From: Bacteroidia bacterium
Lineage (GTDB): Bacteria > Bacteroidota > Bacteroidia > Flavobacteriales > Flavobacteriaceae
NCBI GenBank assembly: GCA_030427865.1
Contig: JAUICK010000006.1
Span: 1 to 64,000 of the forward strand
Direction of reading: 5' to 3'
DNA: 64,000 nucleotides
Below are positions 9,266 to 18,103 of the stretch, piece by piece. The first letter of the stretch is position 1. Every line of letters begins with the position of its first letter. The notes below the pieces were generated by a model. That model made no database searches. It was given only the letters and a program-made list of their open reading frames with translations, and was not told the origin of the DNA. Both the position numbers and the translations under genes were made by a program.

Positions 9266-10654
9266 TTATCTAAAGGCATAACGCTCTTTTTCTCCTTCTA
9301 AATTAATTACCTCTATATAAATAGGATTTCCTTTTCCATAGGATGCATCTATTGCTTTGGCTGCTTCGTTTGCATTTAATACAGGTTTTTTATTAATTTC
9401 TGTTATTATATAACCTTCTTTTACACCATAATAATCTAAGTTTTTATTAGCGTTTGTAATAATTTTTGCGCCACCTTTTAAGCCATATTTCTTTTTCTCT
9501 TTTTTGGTCAAATCTTTTAAAACAACACTTAAACTTCTTGAGATGTAAGAGTCTTTTTTGCTAAGTTTTACATTTTTCGTTATAAATTCCCCATCTCTAT
9601 CTACTGTAATATTTACAAAATCTCCTGGCCTTTTTGCTGTTAATTGCCCTCTTAATTCAGAAAACTTAGATATTTTTACATTATTTACTTTTTTAATGAT
9701 GTCTCCAGATTTTAATCCTGCCTTTTTTGCTCCTCCATCATCAGCAACAGAAGCTATTTTTACACCTTCAATATCTGCGTCTCTTTGATCTATATTTATT
9801 CCTAAAATAGCTTCTTGTACAGCTCCAAATTCTAATAAATCATCCACAATTTTTTTAGCAATGTTAGATGGAACTGCAAATGAATACCCAATAAACGAAC
9901 CCGTTTTCGAAGAAATAGCAGTATTAATACCAACTAATTCTCCTCTTGTATTTACTAATGCTCCTCCACTATTTCCAGGATTTACAGCTGCATCTGTTTG
10001 AATAAAAGAATCGATTGCAGAGTTTCCTTCCAAATCTCTACCCTTTGCACTTACAATTCCTGCAGTAACTGTTGATGTTAAATTATAAGGATTACCCACT
10101 GCTAAAACCCATTCTCCGATTTTGATATTGTCTGAATTTGCAAACGGAATGTAAGGCAAATCAACATCAGTGTCAATTTTTAATAAAGCAATGTCATTCT
10201 CTTTGTCTGTACCAATTAATTCTGCAGGATATTTTTGTTTATTGTTTAAAGTGATTTCTATGTTAGTTGCATTGGCAATTACATGATTATTCGTTACAAT
10301 ATACCCATCTTGAGAAATAATTACTCCACTTCCAGTACCAACTTGTTCGTACTTTCTTTGTCCATTTCCATTACCAAAAAAAATATCTAATGGATTTACT
10401 TGAGTTCTAACTGCTGTGTTTTTTACATGAACAACAGAATGTATAGACCTCTCTGCTGCTAAAGTAAAATCGATAGAATTTACTACAGCAACTTCCTTTT
10501 TATAGGTAGGATTAAAGTTTGTTTGAACAGTTTTTATCGGTTCTGGTAAAGTTCTTTCTACAATAACTTGATCGTTAAATAGCATTTTATATCCGCCTAA
10601 AGTAATTGCGCCTCCTAAAATTGCCATTGCTAATAAACCTAAAATTTTCTTCAT
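9266..10654 (-). CDS. HtrA/DegP-type periplasmic serine protease
   Basis: A 462-residue envelope quality-control protease. The N-terminus is a hydrophobic signal or anchor segment (residues 4-25). The trypsin-like domain holds the catalytic triad H124 (TNNHVIAN), D154 (ENDIALLK) and S229 (VNPGNSGGA). Two PDZ-like regions follow, about 280-365 and 375-462. It is probably a single-gene unit, with a -7 box at 10674-10681 and a strong terminator at 9214-9238. Divergent from dapF. Confidence 0.95.
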   Translation of the reverse strand: MKKILGLLAMAILGGAITLGGYKMLFNDQVIVERTLPEPIKTVQTNFNPTYKKEVAVVNSIDFTLAAERSIHSVVHVKNTAVRTQVNPLDIFFGNGNGQRKYEQVGTGSGVIISQDGYIVTNNHVIANATNIEITLNNKQKYPAELIGTDKENDIALLKIDTDVDLPYIPFANSDNIKIGEWVLAVGNPYNLTSTVTAGIVSAKGRDLEGNSAIDSFIQTDAAVNPGNSGGALVNTRGELVGINTAISSKTGSFIGYSFAVPSNIAKKIVDDLLEFGAVQEAILGINIDQRDADIEGVKIASVADDGGAKKAGLKSGDIIKKVNNVKISKFSELRGQLTAKRPGDFVNITVDRDGEFITKNVKLSKKDSYISRSLSVVLKDLTKKEKKKYGLKGGAKIITNANKNLDYYGVKEGYIITEINKKPVLNANEAAKAIDASYGKGNPIYIEVINLEGEKERYAFR

Positions 10655-10673
10655 AATCTTAATTTTTAATATT

Positions 10674-10681
10674 CAAATATA
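10674..10681 (-). promoter_or_regulatory. -7 box of htrA
   Basis: Minus-strand TATATTTG, 19 bp before the HtrA start codon. The upstream TTG element is not evident at standard spacing. Confidence 0.5.
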
Positions 10682-10770
10682 CAATTTTAACATTTTTAAA
10701 AAATCTGTTTAACTTGTTTTTAACGCATTTTAACCGCGTATTAACAGGTTTTTTTTGAGATTGAAATCGC

Positions 10771-10778
10771 TATCTTTG
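10771..10778 (+). promoter_or_regulatory. -7 box abutting dapF
   Basis: TATCTTTG ends only 5 bases before the dapF ATG (10784). A start about 7 bases after the box would give a leaderless or nearly leaderless mRNA. Confidence 0.55.
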
Positions 10779-10783
10779 TTCCA

Positions 10784-11554
10784 ATGAATTTAGAGTTTTA
10801 CAAATATCAAGGAACAGGAAACGATTTTGTGATGATTGACAACAGAACAAAAATCTTTCCAAAAGAAAAAACTGACATAATTTCACATTTGTGTGACAGA
10901 CATTTTGGAATTGGGGCTGATGGTGTTATTTTGATTGAAAATCATCTTGAGTTCGATTTTGAAATGATTTACTTTAACGCTGACGGAAGTGAAACTTTTT
11001 GCGGAAATGGTGGCAGATGTGCTGTTGCTTTTGCGAAACATTTAAATATTATCGATTCTAAAACAAATTTTATAGCTGTTGATGGAAAACATTTTGCTGA
11101 AATCGAAAACGATATTGTTTCTTTAAAAATGATTGATGTTGATGATATTAAAATTCAAAAAAATGCTGTTTTTGCTTACACAGGTACTCAGCATCATGTA
11201 GAATTGGTTGATGATTTAGATCACTTTCCTGTTTTTGAAAACGGAAAAAAAATTAGATATTCTTATGCTAATCCAGGAAGTAATGTGAATTTTGTACAAC
11301 AAATTAACAATTCGACTTTTAGAGTTAGAACCTATGAAAAAGGAGTTGAAGACGAAACTTTAGCTTGTGGAACTGGAGTTACAGCTGTTGCAATTGCAAT
11401 GCATAAAACGAATAAAACGAATAGTAATTTAATTTCTTTACCTGTAGAAGGTGGTACTTTAGAAGTTTCTTTTACAGAAAAAAACGGGGTATATTCGAAT
11501 GTGTTTTTAAAAGGATCTGCGCAATTTGTTTTTAAAGGTAACATTACTATTTAA
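10784..11554 (+). CDS. dapF: Diaminopimelate epimerase
   Basis: Interconverts LL- and meso-diaminopimelate for lysine and peptidoglycan synthesis, by a two-cysteine, cofactor-free mechanism. Both catalytic cysteines are present: C73 (TFCGNGGRC) and C195 (ETLACGTGVT). The N-terminal signature KYQGTGNDFV is at residues 7-16. Its 256 residues are slightly short but complete. The stop codon overlaps the start of the following GNAT gene by one base, indicating translational coupling. The -7 box at 10771 suggests a leaderless transcript. Confidence 0.96.
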   Translation: MNLEFYKYQGTGNDFVMIDNRTKIFPKEKTDIISHLCDRHFGIGADGVILIENHLEFDFEMIYFNADGSETFCGNGGRCAVAFAKHLNIIDSKTNFIAVDGKHFAEIENDIVSLKMIDVDDIKIQKNAVFAYTGTQHHVELVDDLDHFPVFENGKKIRYSYANPGSNVNFVQQINNSTFRVRTYEKGVEDETLACGTGVTAVAIAMHKTNKTNSNLISLPVEGGTLEVSFTEKNGVYSNVFLKGSAQFVFKGNITI

Positions 11555-12078
11555 TGCAAAATTTACAAGGAAATACTATTAATTTAAGAGCTTTAGAACC
11601 CGAAGATTTAGAATTTCTATATCAAATAGAAAACAATGCATCTTTTTGGGAAGTAAGCCACACTCAAACTCCTTTTTCTAAATTTATTCTAAAACAATAT
11701 TTAGAAAATGCGCATCAAGATATTTTTGAAGCCAAACAATTACGCTTGTTAATTGAAGAAAAGTCAACAAAAAAACAAGTAGGATTGATTGATTTGTTTG
11801 ATTTTAACCCACAACATCAAAGAGCAGGAATTGGTATTTTGATTCATCCTGATTTTCAACAAAAAGGCTTTGCATCAGAAGCTTTATCAATATTAATAAG
11901 TTATAGTTTTTCTCATTTAAATTTACATCAATTGTATGCAAATATTACTTTAGACAATGCTAAAAGTATTTCGCTTTTCACCAAACATTATTTTAAAAAA
12001 GTAGGGATAAAAAAAGATTGGATTTTATCTAATGGAAAATTTAAAGATGAAATTTTGTTTCAACTGATAAAAGACTAA
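11554..12078 (+). CDS. GNAT family N-acetyltransferase (RimJ/RimL-like)
   Basis: A 174-residue acetyl-CoA-dependent acyltransferase. The N-terminus (INLRALEPEDLEFLYQIEN) and the acetyl-CoA-binding segment IGILIHPDFQQKGFASEAL near residues 90-108 are typical of the RimJ/RimL-like branch. The substrate is unknown and could be a protein N-terminus, a small amine or an antibiotic. It overlaps the dapF stop by one base and precedes mltG, so it sits in a cell-wall-linked operon without proof of a related role. Confidence 0.85.
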   Translation: MQNLQGNTINLRALEPEDLEFLYQIENNASFWEVSHTQTPFSKFILKQYLENAHQDIFEAKQLRLLIEEKSTKKQVGLIDLFDFNPQHQRAGIGILIHPDFQQKGFASEALSILISYSFSHLNLHQLYANITLDNAKSISLFTKHYFKKVGIKKDWILSNGKFKDEILFQLIKD

Positions 12079-12105
12079 TTTTGTCTTTCATTAAAATCGA
12101 TTCCA

Positions 12106-13131
12106 TTGCGTAAAAAAACAGTATACATTTTAGCATTTTTCTTAATCTTAGGAAGCATTTTAGGATACAATTATTATCAAAAAATATTTGGAGAAGCCAT
12201 TATTAAAGAAACCATCTTATTTGTAAATTCTACAGATACCTTAGTAGATATTAAAACCAAAATAGAAGATGTTTCTAAAAACCCTAATACTTTTCTTTGG
12301 GTTGCCGCAAAAAAAAATGTAGAAAAACCAAAAGTAGGTAGATATGTTCTAAAAAAAGGAATGTCTAATAACGATTTGGTAAATATGTTACGAAGTGGTT
12401 GGCAAACTCCCTTAAAATTATCGTTTAACAATCAAGATACCTTAGAAAAATTAGCAGGTAGAATTGCGCAACAAATAGCTGCAGATTCGATTTCTTTAAT
12501 TACATCTTTTAAAGACAAAGAATTTTTATCAAAAAATAATCTAACCGAAAAATCTGTTCTTCAAATATTTATTCCGAACACTTATGAGTTTTATTGGACA
12601 GTTACTCCTGAAAAATTCAGAACAAAAATGTTAGTGGCTTACAAGCGATTTTGGAATGAAAGTAGATTAAAAAAAGCTACAGCATTAAACTTATCAAAAG
12701 ATGAAGTGATTACGTTGGCATCAATAGTTCAAAAAGAAACAGCTCAAAATTCTGAAAGACCAATTGTAGCAGGTTTGTATTTAAATCGACTAAAAAAGGG
12801 AATTCCTTTACAAGCAGATCCAACAATTATCTATTGTGTAAAAGCGGTTAAAGGGCAAGATTATGTGGTTAAAAGAGTACTAACGTCAGATTTAGAAATT
12901 AACTCTCCTTATAACACATACAAAAACAGAGGCCTGCCTCCCACTCTAATTGCTATGCCAGATATTTCTGCAATAGATGCTGTTTTAAATCCTACCAAAC
13001 ACAATTATTATTATATGTGTGCAAGTGTTGATAAAATTGGATATCATGAATTTGCAAAAACATTAACCCAGCATAATAGAAACGCTGCTAAATATCAACG
13101 TTGGCTAAACAAGCAAAGAATTAATAGGTAG
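12106..13131 (+). CDS. mltG: Endolytic murein transglycosylase MltG
   Basis: Membrane-anchored lytic transglycosylase (YceG family) that cleaves nascent glycan strands and sets their length. It has 341 residues. One N-terminal transmembrane helix (about 6-23) is followed by a LysM-like region and the YceG catalytic domain. The catalytic glutamate is E211 in LASIVQKET, and downstream NRLKKGIPLQADPTI is family-typical. The start is TTG (12106), giving a basic residue cluster before the membrane helix. It is 27 bp after the GNAT gene. Confidence 0.94.
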   Translation: MRKKTVYILAFFLILGSILGYNYYQKIFGEAIIKETILFVNSTDTLVDIKTKIEDVSKNPNTFLWVAAKKNVEKPKVGRYVLKKGMSNNDLVNMLRSGWQTPLKLSFNNQDTLEKLAGRIAQQIAADSISLITSFKDKEFLSKNNLTEKSVLQIFIPNTYEFYWTVTPEKFRTKMLVAYKRFWNESRLKKATALNLSKDEVITLASIVQKETAQNSERPIVAGLYLNRLKKGIPLQADPTIIYCVKAVKGQDYVVKRVLTSDLEINSPYNTYKNRGLPPTLIAMPDISAIDAVLNPTKHNYYYMCASVDKIGYHEFAKTLTQHNRNAAKYQRWLNKQRINR

Positions 13132-13133
13132 TA

Positions 13134-13175
13134 GTTGGAAGTTGGAAGTTGGAAGTTGGAAGTTGGAAGTTGGAA
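13134..13175. repeat. Heptanucleotide tandem repeat (GTTGGAA)6
   Basis: Six exact, contiguous copies of GTTGGAA between the mltG stop (13131) and the DUF2279 start. The unit is not a multiple of three, so copy-number change would alter the leader length, or the frame if translation began upstream. Confidence 0.95.
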
Positions 13176-13192
13176 GTTTAAATATTATTAAA

Positions 13193-14095
13193 TTGAGTTT
13201 ACGAAACACTGTTTTTTTTGTCTTTTTTCTATTCTTTATTTCAATATCATTTGGACAAAACTCATCCTTTTTAAAAAAATCTGATACCCTAAATAAAAAA
13301 AGAAGAAATGCAGTTATTATCACTAAAAGTGCTTTAGCTGGTGGTGCTTTAGTTGCCTTATATCAACTTTGGTATAAAGATTATCCACAATCGAGTTTTC
13401 ATTTTAAAAATGATAATAGCGATTGGAAACAAATGGATAAAATAGGGCATTTTATGACTTCTTATTATGTAGGAAAAATTGGAATGGAAGCTTTAGATTG
13501 GGCTGGAGTTTCTAAAAAAAATCAATTAATTTATGGAGCAACTTATGGATTTGCTTTTTTAACCGCTGTAGAAGTTTTAGACGGGTTTTCTAAACAATGG
13601 GGTGCTTCTCCTGGAGATATTTTAGCGAATGCTGCAGGAACTGGTTTACTCATTGGACAGGAATTACTTTGGAATGAACAACGAATTACTGTAAAATATT
13701 CATTTCATCAAACAGCATTTGCAAAACAACGACCGAATACTTTAGGTAAAAATTATTTACAACAAGCTTTAAAAGATTATAACGGACAAACCTATTGGTT
13801 ATCTGCCAACATTTGGTCTTTTAATAAAGATAGTAATTTCCCAAAATGGCTAAATGTTGCTGTAGGTTATGGAGCAGATGGAATGCTCTTTGGAAGTCCA
13901 AATTCGCAGAATTCTGCACTTCAAAACCCATATAGGCAGTTTTATTTGAGTCTCGATATCGATTTAGTAAAGATTCCAACAAAATCAAAATTCTTAAAAT
14001 CGGTGTTTTCTGTTATCAATTTTATAAAAATTCCTGCTCCTACTTTAGAAATTAATACTAAAGGACAAGTAAAATTTCATTATTTATATTTCTAA
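13193..14095 (+). CDS. DUF2279 family exported protein
   Basis: A 300-residue protein of the DUF2279 (YfiM-like) family, found widely in Bacteroidota, function unknown. A signal peptide (residues 1-22, ending ISFGQ) implies export. The family core is near residues 82-160 (MDKIGHFMTSYYVGK, EVLDGFSKQWGASPGDILANAAG). The C-terminal part is rich in aromatic strands, suggesting outer-membrane association. TTG 13193 is chosen because the alternative start at 13142 lies inside the heptamer repeat and would put a non-signal sequence in front of the signal peptide. It follows mltG in the same direction. Confidence 0.82.
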   Translation: MSLRNTVFFVFFLFFISISFGQNSSFLKKSDTLNKKRRNAVIITKSALAGGALVALYQLWYKDYPQSSFHFKNDNSDWKQMDKIGHFMTSYYVGKIGMEALDWAGVSKKNQLIYGATYGFAFLTAVEVLDGFSKQWGASPGDILANAAGTGLLIGQELLWNEQRITVKYSFHQTAFAKQRPNTLGKNYLQQALKDYNGQTYWLSANIWSFNKDSNFPKWLNVAVGYGADGMLFGSPNSQNSALQNPYRQFYLSLDIDLVKIPTKSKFLKSVFSVINFIKIPAPTLEINTKGQVKFHYLYF

Positions 14096-14139
14096 CAAAA
14101 TTTAACATATTGATAATCAGTAGAATTAAAAAACTGTTA

Positions 14140-14147
14140 TAACTTTG
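14140..14147 (+). promoter_or_regulatory. -7 box before the lysozyme-like gene
   Basis: TAACTTTG matches TAnnTTTG and predicts a start near 14154, just upstream of the lysozyme-like reading frame. Confidence 0.5.
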
Positions 14148-14201
14148 CATGTGCAAAACAGAAAGATTTAATATATCAAAAAGTATTTCGTTTTAAGCAT
14201 C

Positions 14202-14753
14202 GTGTTTTTAGGATTTATCAATGCAACTACCTTTGATAAAAAAACAGACGCATCTGAATCAGTTTCTCTTCCAGAATTTATAGATTACAATATTCCCTAT
14301 TTACAAAAAGACTTTGTTGGTTTTAAAGAAGCATTGGCTTTTAAAGAATCTCAAGGAAAATATACAGTGGTAAACACTTTAGGGTATTTAGGAAAATATC
14401 AATTTGGAAGAACAACATTAGAAAGATTTAGAATATATAATACTCAGGCATTTTTACAAAATCCAGAATTACAAGAACGTGCCTTTGTGGCTTTGTGTAA
14501 AGTAAACAAATGGATTTTAAGAAAAGATATTAAACGTTCTGTAGGCAAAACTATTAACGGAATAAAAATTACAGAATCAGGAATTTTAGCTGCAGCTCAC
14601 TTAAGTGGTGCTGGTAATGTAAAAAAATTCTTACGTAGTAATGGTTCTGTTCGTTTTTCTGATGCCTATGGAGCAACCATTCAATCTTACCTAAAAAAGT
14701 TTGGTGGCTATGATGTTTCTAACATTAAAGCAGATAGAAAAGCTAAGGTATAA
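14202..14753 (+). CDS. Lysozyme-fold exported protein
   Basis: A protein of at least 183 residues that looks like a small peptidoglycan lytic enzyme. It has a possible catalytic glutamate in AFKESQGKY (about residue 48), the GKYQFG motif common to transglycosylase folds (about residue 63), and AAAHLSGAGNV near residue 130. The first standard start is GTG 14202, but in-frame codons from 14175 encode KKYFVLSIVFLGFINA, a good signal peptide that would need a rare ATC start. The frame is closed by a stop at 14169. Either the start is noncanonical or the start codon has mutated. Glycosidase activity is inferred from motifs only. Confidence 0.7.
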   Translation: MFLGFINATTFDKKTDASESVSLPEFIDYNIPYLQKDFVGFKEALAFKESQGKYTVVNTLGYLGKYQFGRTTLERFRIYNTQAFLQNPELQERAFVALCKVNKWILRKDIKRSVGKTINGIKITESGILAAAHLSGAGNVKKFLRSNGSVRFSDAYGATIQSYLKKFGGYDVSNIKADRKAKV

Positions 14754-15458
14754 TTACTTCTGAATAATAAAAATTGCTGGTTTTTTATGCAGATCTGGTT
14801 GTAGATGTTTCCAATCTTTAATCATCATTGTTTTAATAAACTCTGTTGGCAGGGTAATATCAGCAGCAATACATAAATTGGTTGTTGGAGTTAAAGTAGC
14901 TTTTAAATCTGTAAACATCTTTTCATTTCTATAAGGTGTTTCTATAAAAATTTGTGATTGATTTTTATCTTTAGACAAACGCTCTAAATCTTTAATTGCT
15001 CTTTTTCTATCCGATTTTTCAATAGGCAAGTAGCCGTTAAAGGCAAAGTTTTGTCCATTCATTCCAGAGCTCATCATCGCCATTAAGATAGAGCTTGGCC
15101 CAACCAAAGGCACAACTTGAATATTGTGCTGATGTGCCAACTTTACAATACTTGCTCCAGGATCTGCTACAGCAGGAACTCCTGCTTCAGAAAGTAAACC
15201 AACATTGATTCCTTCTTTACATACATCAAGATATTTTCTCGTTTCCAACTCCTCTGCATATTTATCTAATAACATTAACTGTAAAGAAGGTTGTGGTTTT
15301 TTTGGTGATATTTTTTTGATAAACCTACGTGCAGATTTTTCATTCTCAACAATATAATAATCGATTTGTTCGACTACTTTTTTTACAGATAAAGGCATTA
15401 CCTCTAAAGGTTCTGTTTCTCCTAAAGTTGTCGGGATTAAGTATAGTTTACCAAGCAT
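14754..15458 (-). CDS. RsmI-like SAM methyltransferase
   Basis: A 234-residue member of the tetrapyrrole-methylase fold family, closest in appearance to RsmI (16S rRNA 2'-O-methylation of C1402). Typical segments are LYLIPTTLGE at the N-terminus, GLLSEAGVPAVADPGA near residues 88-103, and VPLVGPSSILMAMMSSGMNG near 116-135. Flavobacteria often have a short paralog of this kind besides canonical RsmI, so the rRNA target is not certain. It begins 2 bp after the LMW phosphatase gene and ends next to the lysozyme-like gene. Confidence 0.8.
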   Translation of the reverse strand: MLGKLYLIPTTLGETEPLEVMPLSVKKVVEQIDYYIVENEKSARRFIKKISPKKPQPSLQLMLLDKYAEELETRKYLDVCKEGINVGLLSEAGVPAVADPGASIVKLAHQHNIQVVPLVGPSSILMAMMSSGMNGQNFAFNGYLPIEKSDRKRAIKDLERLSKDKNQSQIFIETPYRNEKMFTDLKATLTPTTNLCIAADITLPTEFIKTMMIKDWKHLQPDLHKKPAIFIIQK

Positions 15459-15460
15459 AT

Positions 15461-15910
15461 TTATAGTTTTTTTGCAATAATATTACAAGCTTCATCTAAC
15501 ATTTTATATACATTCTCAAAACCTTGATTCCCTCCATAGTATGGATCTGGAACACTTTTATTTTGATTTGGATGAATTTCATTTAAAATCAGTTGTACTT
15601 TCTGTTCATCTTCTTCATTTCTAGCCAACGAAAGTATGTTTTGGTAATTGCTCTTATCCATCGCATAAATTACATCAAACTCATCAAAATCATTTATAGA
15701 AAATTTTCTTGCTTTTTGATTTCTTATGTTCAACCCATATTTAGCGGCAATATTAATAGAACGTTCATCTGGCCGATTTCCTAAGTGATAAGCAGCAGTA
15801 CCTGCAGAATCTACAAAAACTGCATCAAGATTTACTTTAGATTGCAAAATACCTTCTGCTAATGGAGACCTGCAAATATTGCCTAAACAAACCATTAAAA
15901 TTTTTTTCAT
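15461..15910 (-). CDS. Low-molecular-weight protein tyrosine phosphatase
   Basis: A 149-residue LMW-PTP that hydrolyses phosphotyrosine or arsenate-related substrates in the cytoplasm. The P-loop CLGNICRS gives the nucleophile C8 and the phosphate-binding R14. The general acid is D122 in VPDPYYGG. No capsule export or BY-kinase genes lie nearby, so the partner is unknown. It is immediately upstream of the RsmI-like gene and probably cotranscribed with it. Confidence 0.93.
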   Translation of the reverse strand: MKKILMVCLGNICRSPLAEGILQSKVNLDAVFVDSAGTAAYHLGNRPDERSINIAAKYGLNIRNQKARKFSINDFDEFDVIYAMDKSNYQNILSLARNEEDEQKVQLILNEIHPNQNKSVPDPYYGGNQGFENVYKMLDEACNIIAKKL

Positions 15911-15990
15911 AAAAAATAACTTTGGTTAAAAATAAGAAACTATTTTTCGCTTGTAAGAGTTTAAGCAATTAATTTTAACAGAAATGAATG

Positions 15991-16002
15991 TGAGATTTCT
16001 CG
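15991..16002. repeat. Partial copy of a dispersed repeat
   Basis: TGAGATTTCTCG here is identical to the first 12 bases of the repeat inserted in ribD (20450-20480), and the next bases (TTGTTC) resemble its continuation. It lies in the dnaA / LMW-PTP spacer (15911-16066), where no gene is seen. Confidence 0.5.
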
Positions 16003-16066
16003 TTGTTCTTTCTTTTCTGTGTCTAAATAACAATACAATTTATAAGAATAAGTGAAATTATATTTT

Positions 16067-17494
16067 TTAGAAAGTCAACTTTTTAGTTAAATCGTCTACG
16101 TATTTTCTAAATTGCTTGTCGGTTTCTGTTAAATTATCAACCGTTTTACAAGCGTGTAATACTGTAGCATGATCTCTTTGCCCTATTTGGTTTCCAATAC
16201 TGGCTAAAGAAGTCTTTGTTAATCGTTTTGCAAAAAACATTGCTAACTGTCTTGCTTGTACAATGTGGCGCTTACGTGTTTTAGATTGTAATGTAGCCAC
16301 ATCCATATCAAAATATTTAGATACTTCTTTCTGAATGTAATCTATAGAAACTTCTTTCTTCGTGTTTTTAACAAATTTATCTACAATTTGTTTTGCCAAT
16401 TCTAAAGAGAATTCTCTTCTATTAAAAGAAGCTTGAGCTATCATAGATATAATAACACCTTCTAATTCTCTAACATTAGATTTTATGTTTTTAGCAATAT
16501 ACTCTACAATGTCTTCTGGCATTTCTACACCATCTCTATACAATTTATTTTCTAAGATAGAAATTCTTGTTTCATAATCTGGTGCTTGCAACTCAGCAGA
16601 TAAACCCCATTTAAAACGAGACAATAAACGTTGTTCTATATCTTGCATATCTACAGGTGCTTTGTCTGATGTTAAAATTACCTGTTTTCCGTTTTGATGT
16701 AAATGGTTAAAAATATGGAAAAATACATCTTGTGTGCCTGCTTTACCAGATAAGAATTGTACATCATCTATAATTAACACATCTATCATTTGATAAAAAT
16801 GAATAAAATCGTTTCTGGTATTCGACTTTACAGAATCTATAAATTGTTGGGTAAATTTTTCTGAAGAAATATATAAAACCGTTTTGTCTGGGTATTTGTC
16901 TTTGATATCTACACCAATAGCGTGTGCCAAATGCGTTTTACCTAAACCAACTCCACCATAAATTAATAATGGATTAAAAGAAGTACCTCCTGGTTTATTG
17001 GCAACTGCCATACCAGCAGAACGTGCCAATCTATTAGAATCTCCTTCAACAAAATTTGCAAAGCTGTAATTAGGATTTAATTGCGACTCTATTTTCACTT
17101 TTTGTAATCCAGGAATTACAAACGGATTTCTTAATTCTCTTTTATTAGATTCTAAAGGAACCGTAACTCTTTGTGGTTTTAAAGGATCTCTATTAGAACT
17201 TGGAATTTTAACAATTTGCGGTCTATTGCTGCTATAATTGTTTTCCATTTTTACATCGTATATCAATTTGGCTTCATTACCTAATTGTCTTACCAATGCA
17301 ACTCGCAATAATTTAATGTAGTGTTCTTCTAACCATTCATAAAAAAACTTACTTGGAACTTGAATTGTTAATGCTTCTCCTGACAGTTTAACTGGTTTTA
17401 TAGGTACAAACCAAGTTTTATAGGCTTGCGGTTTAATATTATCTTTTATAAAAGACAGACATTCATTCCAAACTGAGTCAGCAGTTACAGTCAT
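16067..17494 (-). CDS. dnaA: Chromosomal replication initiator DnaA
   Basis: A 475-residue AAA+ initiator that binds DnaA boxes and opens the origin. Domain I is at about 1-85, followed by a linker. Walker A (GGVGLGKT) is at 180-187, Walker B (VLIIDDVQF) near 240, and the C-terminal DNA-binding domain has the signature IGQRDHATVLHACKTV near 445-460. Neighbouring dnaN, recF and gyrB are absent, as is common in Flavobacteriia, and no cluster of DnaA boxes flanks the gene. It is divergent from the thioesterase gene. Confidence 0.98.
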   Translation of the reverse strand: MTVTADSVWNECLSFIKDNIKPQAYKTWFVPIKPVKLSGEALTIQVPSKFFYEWLEEHYIKLLRVALVRQLGNEAKLIYDVKMENNYSSNRPQIVKIPSSNRDPLKPQRVTVPLESNKRELRNPFVIPGLQKVKIESQLNPNYSFANFVEGDSNRLARSAGMAVANKPGGTSFNPLLIYGGVGLGKTHLAHAIGVDIKDKYPDKTVLYISSEKFTQQFIDSVKSNTRNDFIHFYQMIDVLIIDDVQFLSGKAGTQDVFFHIFNHLHQNGKQVILTSDKAPVDMQDIEQRLLSRFKWGLSAELQAPDYETRISILENKLYRDGVEMPEDIVEYIAKNIKSNVRELEGVIISMIAQASFNRREFSLELAKQIVDKFVKNTKKEVSIDYIQKEVSKYFDMDVATLQSKTRKRHIVQARQLAMFFAKRLTKTSLASIGNQIGQRDHATVLHACKTVDNLTETDKQFRKYVDDLTKKLTF

Positions 17495-17664
17495 TTAAAC
17501 TAAGTAAATTTTTTGGTTAATAATTAAATTAAAAATGGCCTTTTAAACCCTTTTTCTTAAGCCCTACAAAAGTGTGAATAAAAAACAGTATAAAAAAATG
17601 AAATTGCTATTGATTATTAACTTTTTTTTACGTAAAATGCTTTCTCAACTTTTGTCTATTACTA

Positions 17665-18063
17665 TTGAAAAAATCATCAACAAAAACAAGAATTCGATAT
17701 TCTGAAACTGATCAAATGGGAGTAGTTTATCACGGAAACTACGCTCAATTTTTCGAATTAGGGCGTACAGAATGGTTGCGTTCTTTAGGAGTTACTTACA
17801 AAGATATGGAAATCAGCGGAATAATGCTACCCGTAATTTCGCTAAAATGTAATTTTATAAAATCGGCATTATATGATGACGTATTAACCATAATAACAAT
17901 CTTGAAAAAGAAACCAATGGTAAAGATTGAATTTGATTACGAAATAGTAAACCAAAACAATGAATTAATTTGCACAGGAAATACGGTTTTGGCTTTTATG
18001 AACCAAAAAACGATGAAACCAACTCGTTGTCCTGATTATTTATTGGATGGTTTGGGGTTTTAA
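17665..18063 (+). CDS. YbgC/FadM-type acyl-CoA thioesterase
   Basis: A 132-residue hot-dog-fold (4HBT) thioesterase that hydrolyses acyl-CoA esters in the cytoplasm. The active-site region YSETDQMGVVYHGNY (residues 12-26) carries the conserved aspartate and histidine. The start is TTG at 17665, consistent with the family's usual N-terminus. It is monocistronic and divergent from dnaA. The exact acyl chain is not predictable. Confidence 0.9.
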   Translation: MKKSSTKTRIRYSETDQMGVVYHGNYAQFFELGRTEWLRSLGVTYKDMEISGIMLPVISLKCNFIKSALYDDVLTIITILKKKPMVKIEFDYEIVNQNNELICTGNTVLAFMNQKTMKPTRCPDYLLDGLGF

Positions 18064-18103
18064 ATAACTTACAGGTTTAAAAACTAAATAAAAATGATAC
18101 AAA

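Noticed and set aside
13105..13323. Minus-strand frame with repeated LPTSNFQ units
   Set aside because: It is only the complement of the GTTGGAA array read in another frame, antisense to mltG and DUF2279.
15911..17664. Possible replication origin beside dnaA
   Set aside because: Only one near-match to a DnaA box was found in the flanks (TGTGAATAA at 17573-17581). There is no cluster, no clear AT-rich unwinding repeat and no dnaN/gyrB neighbours.
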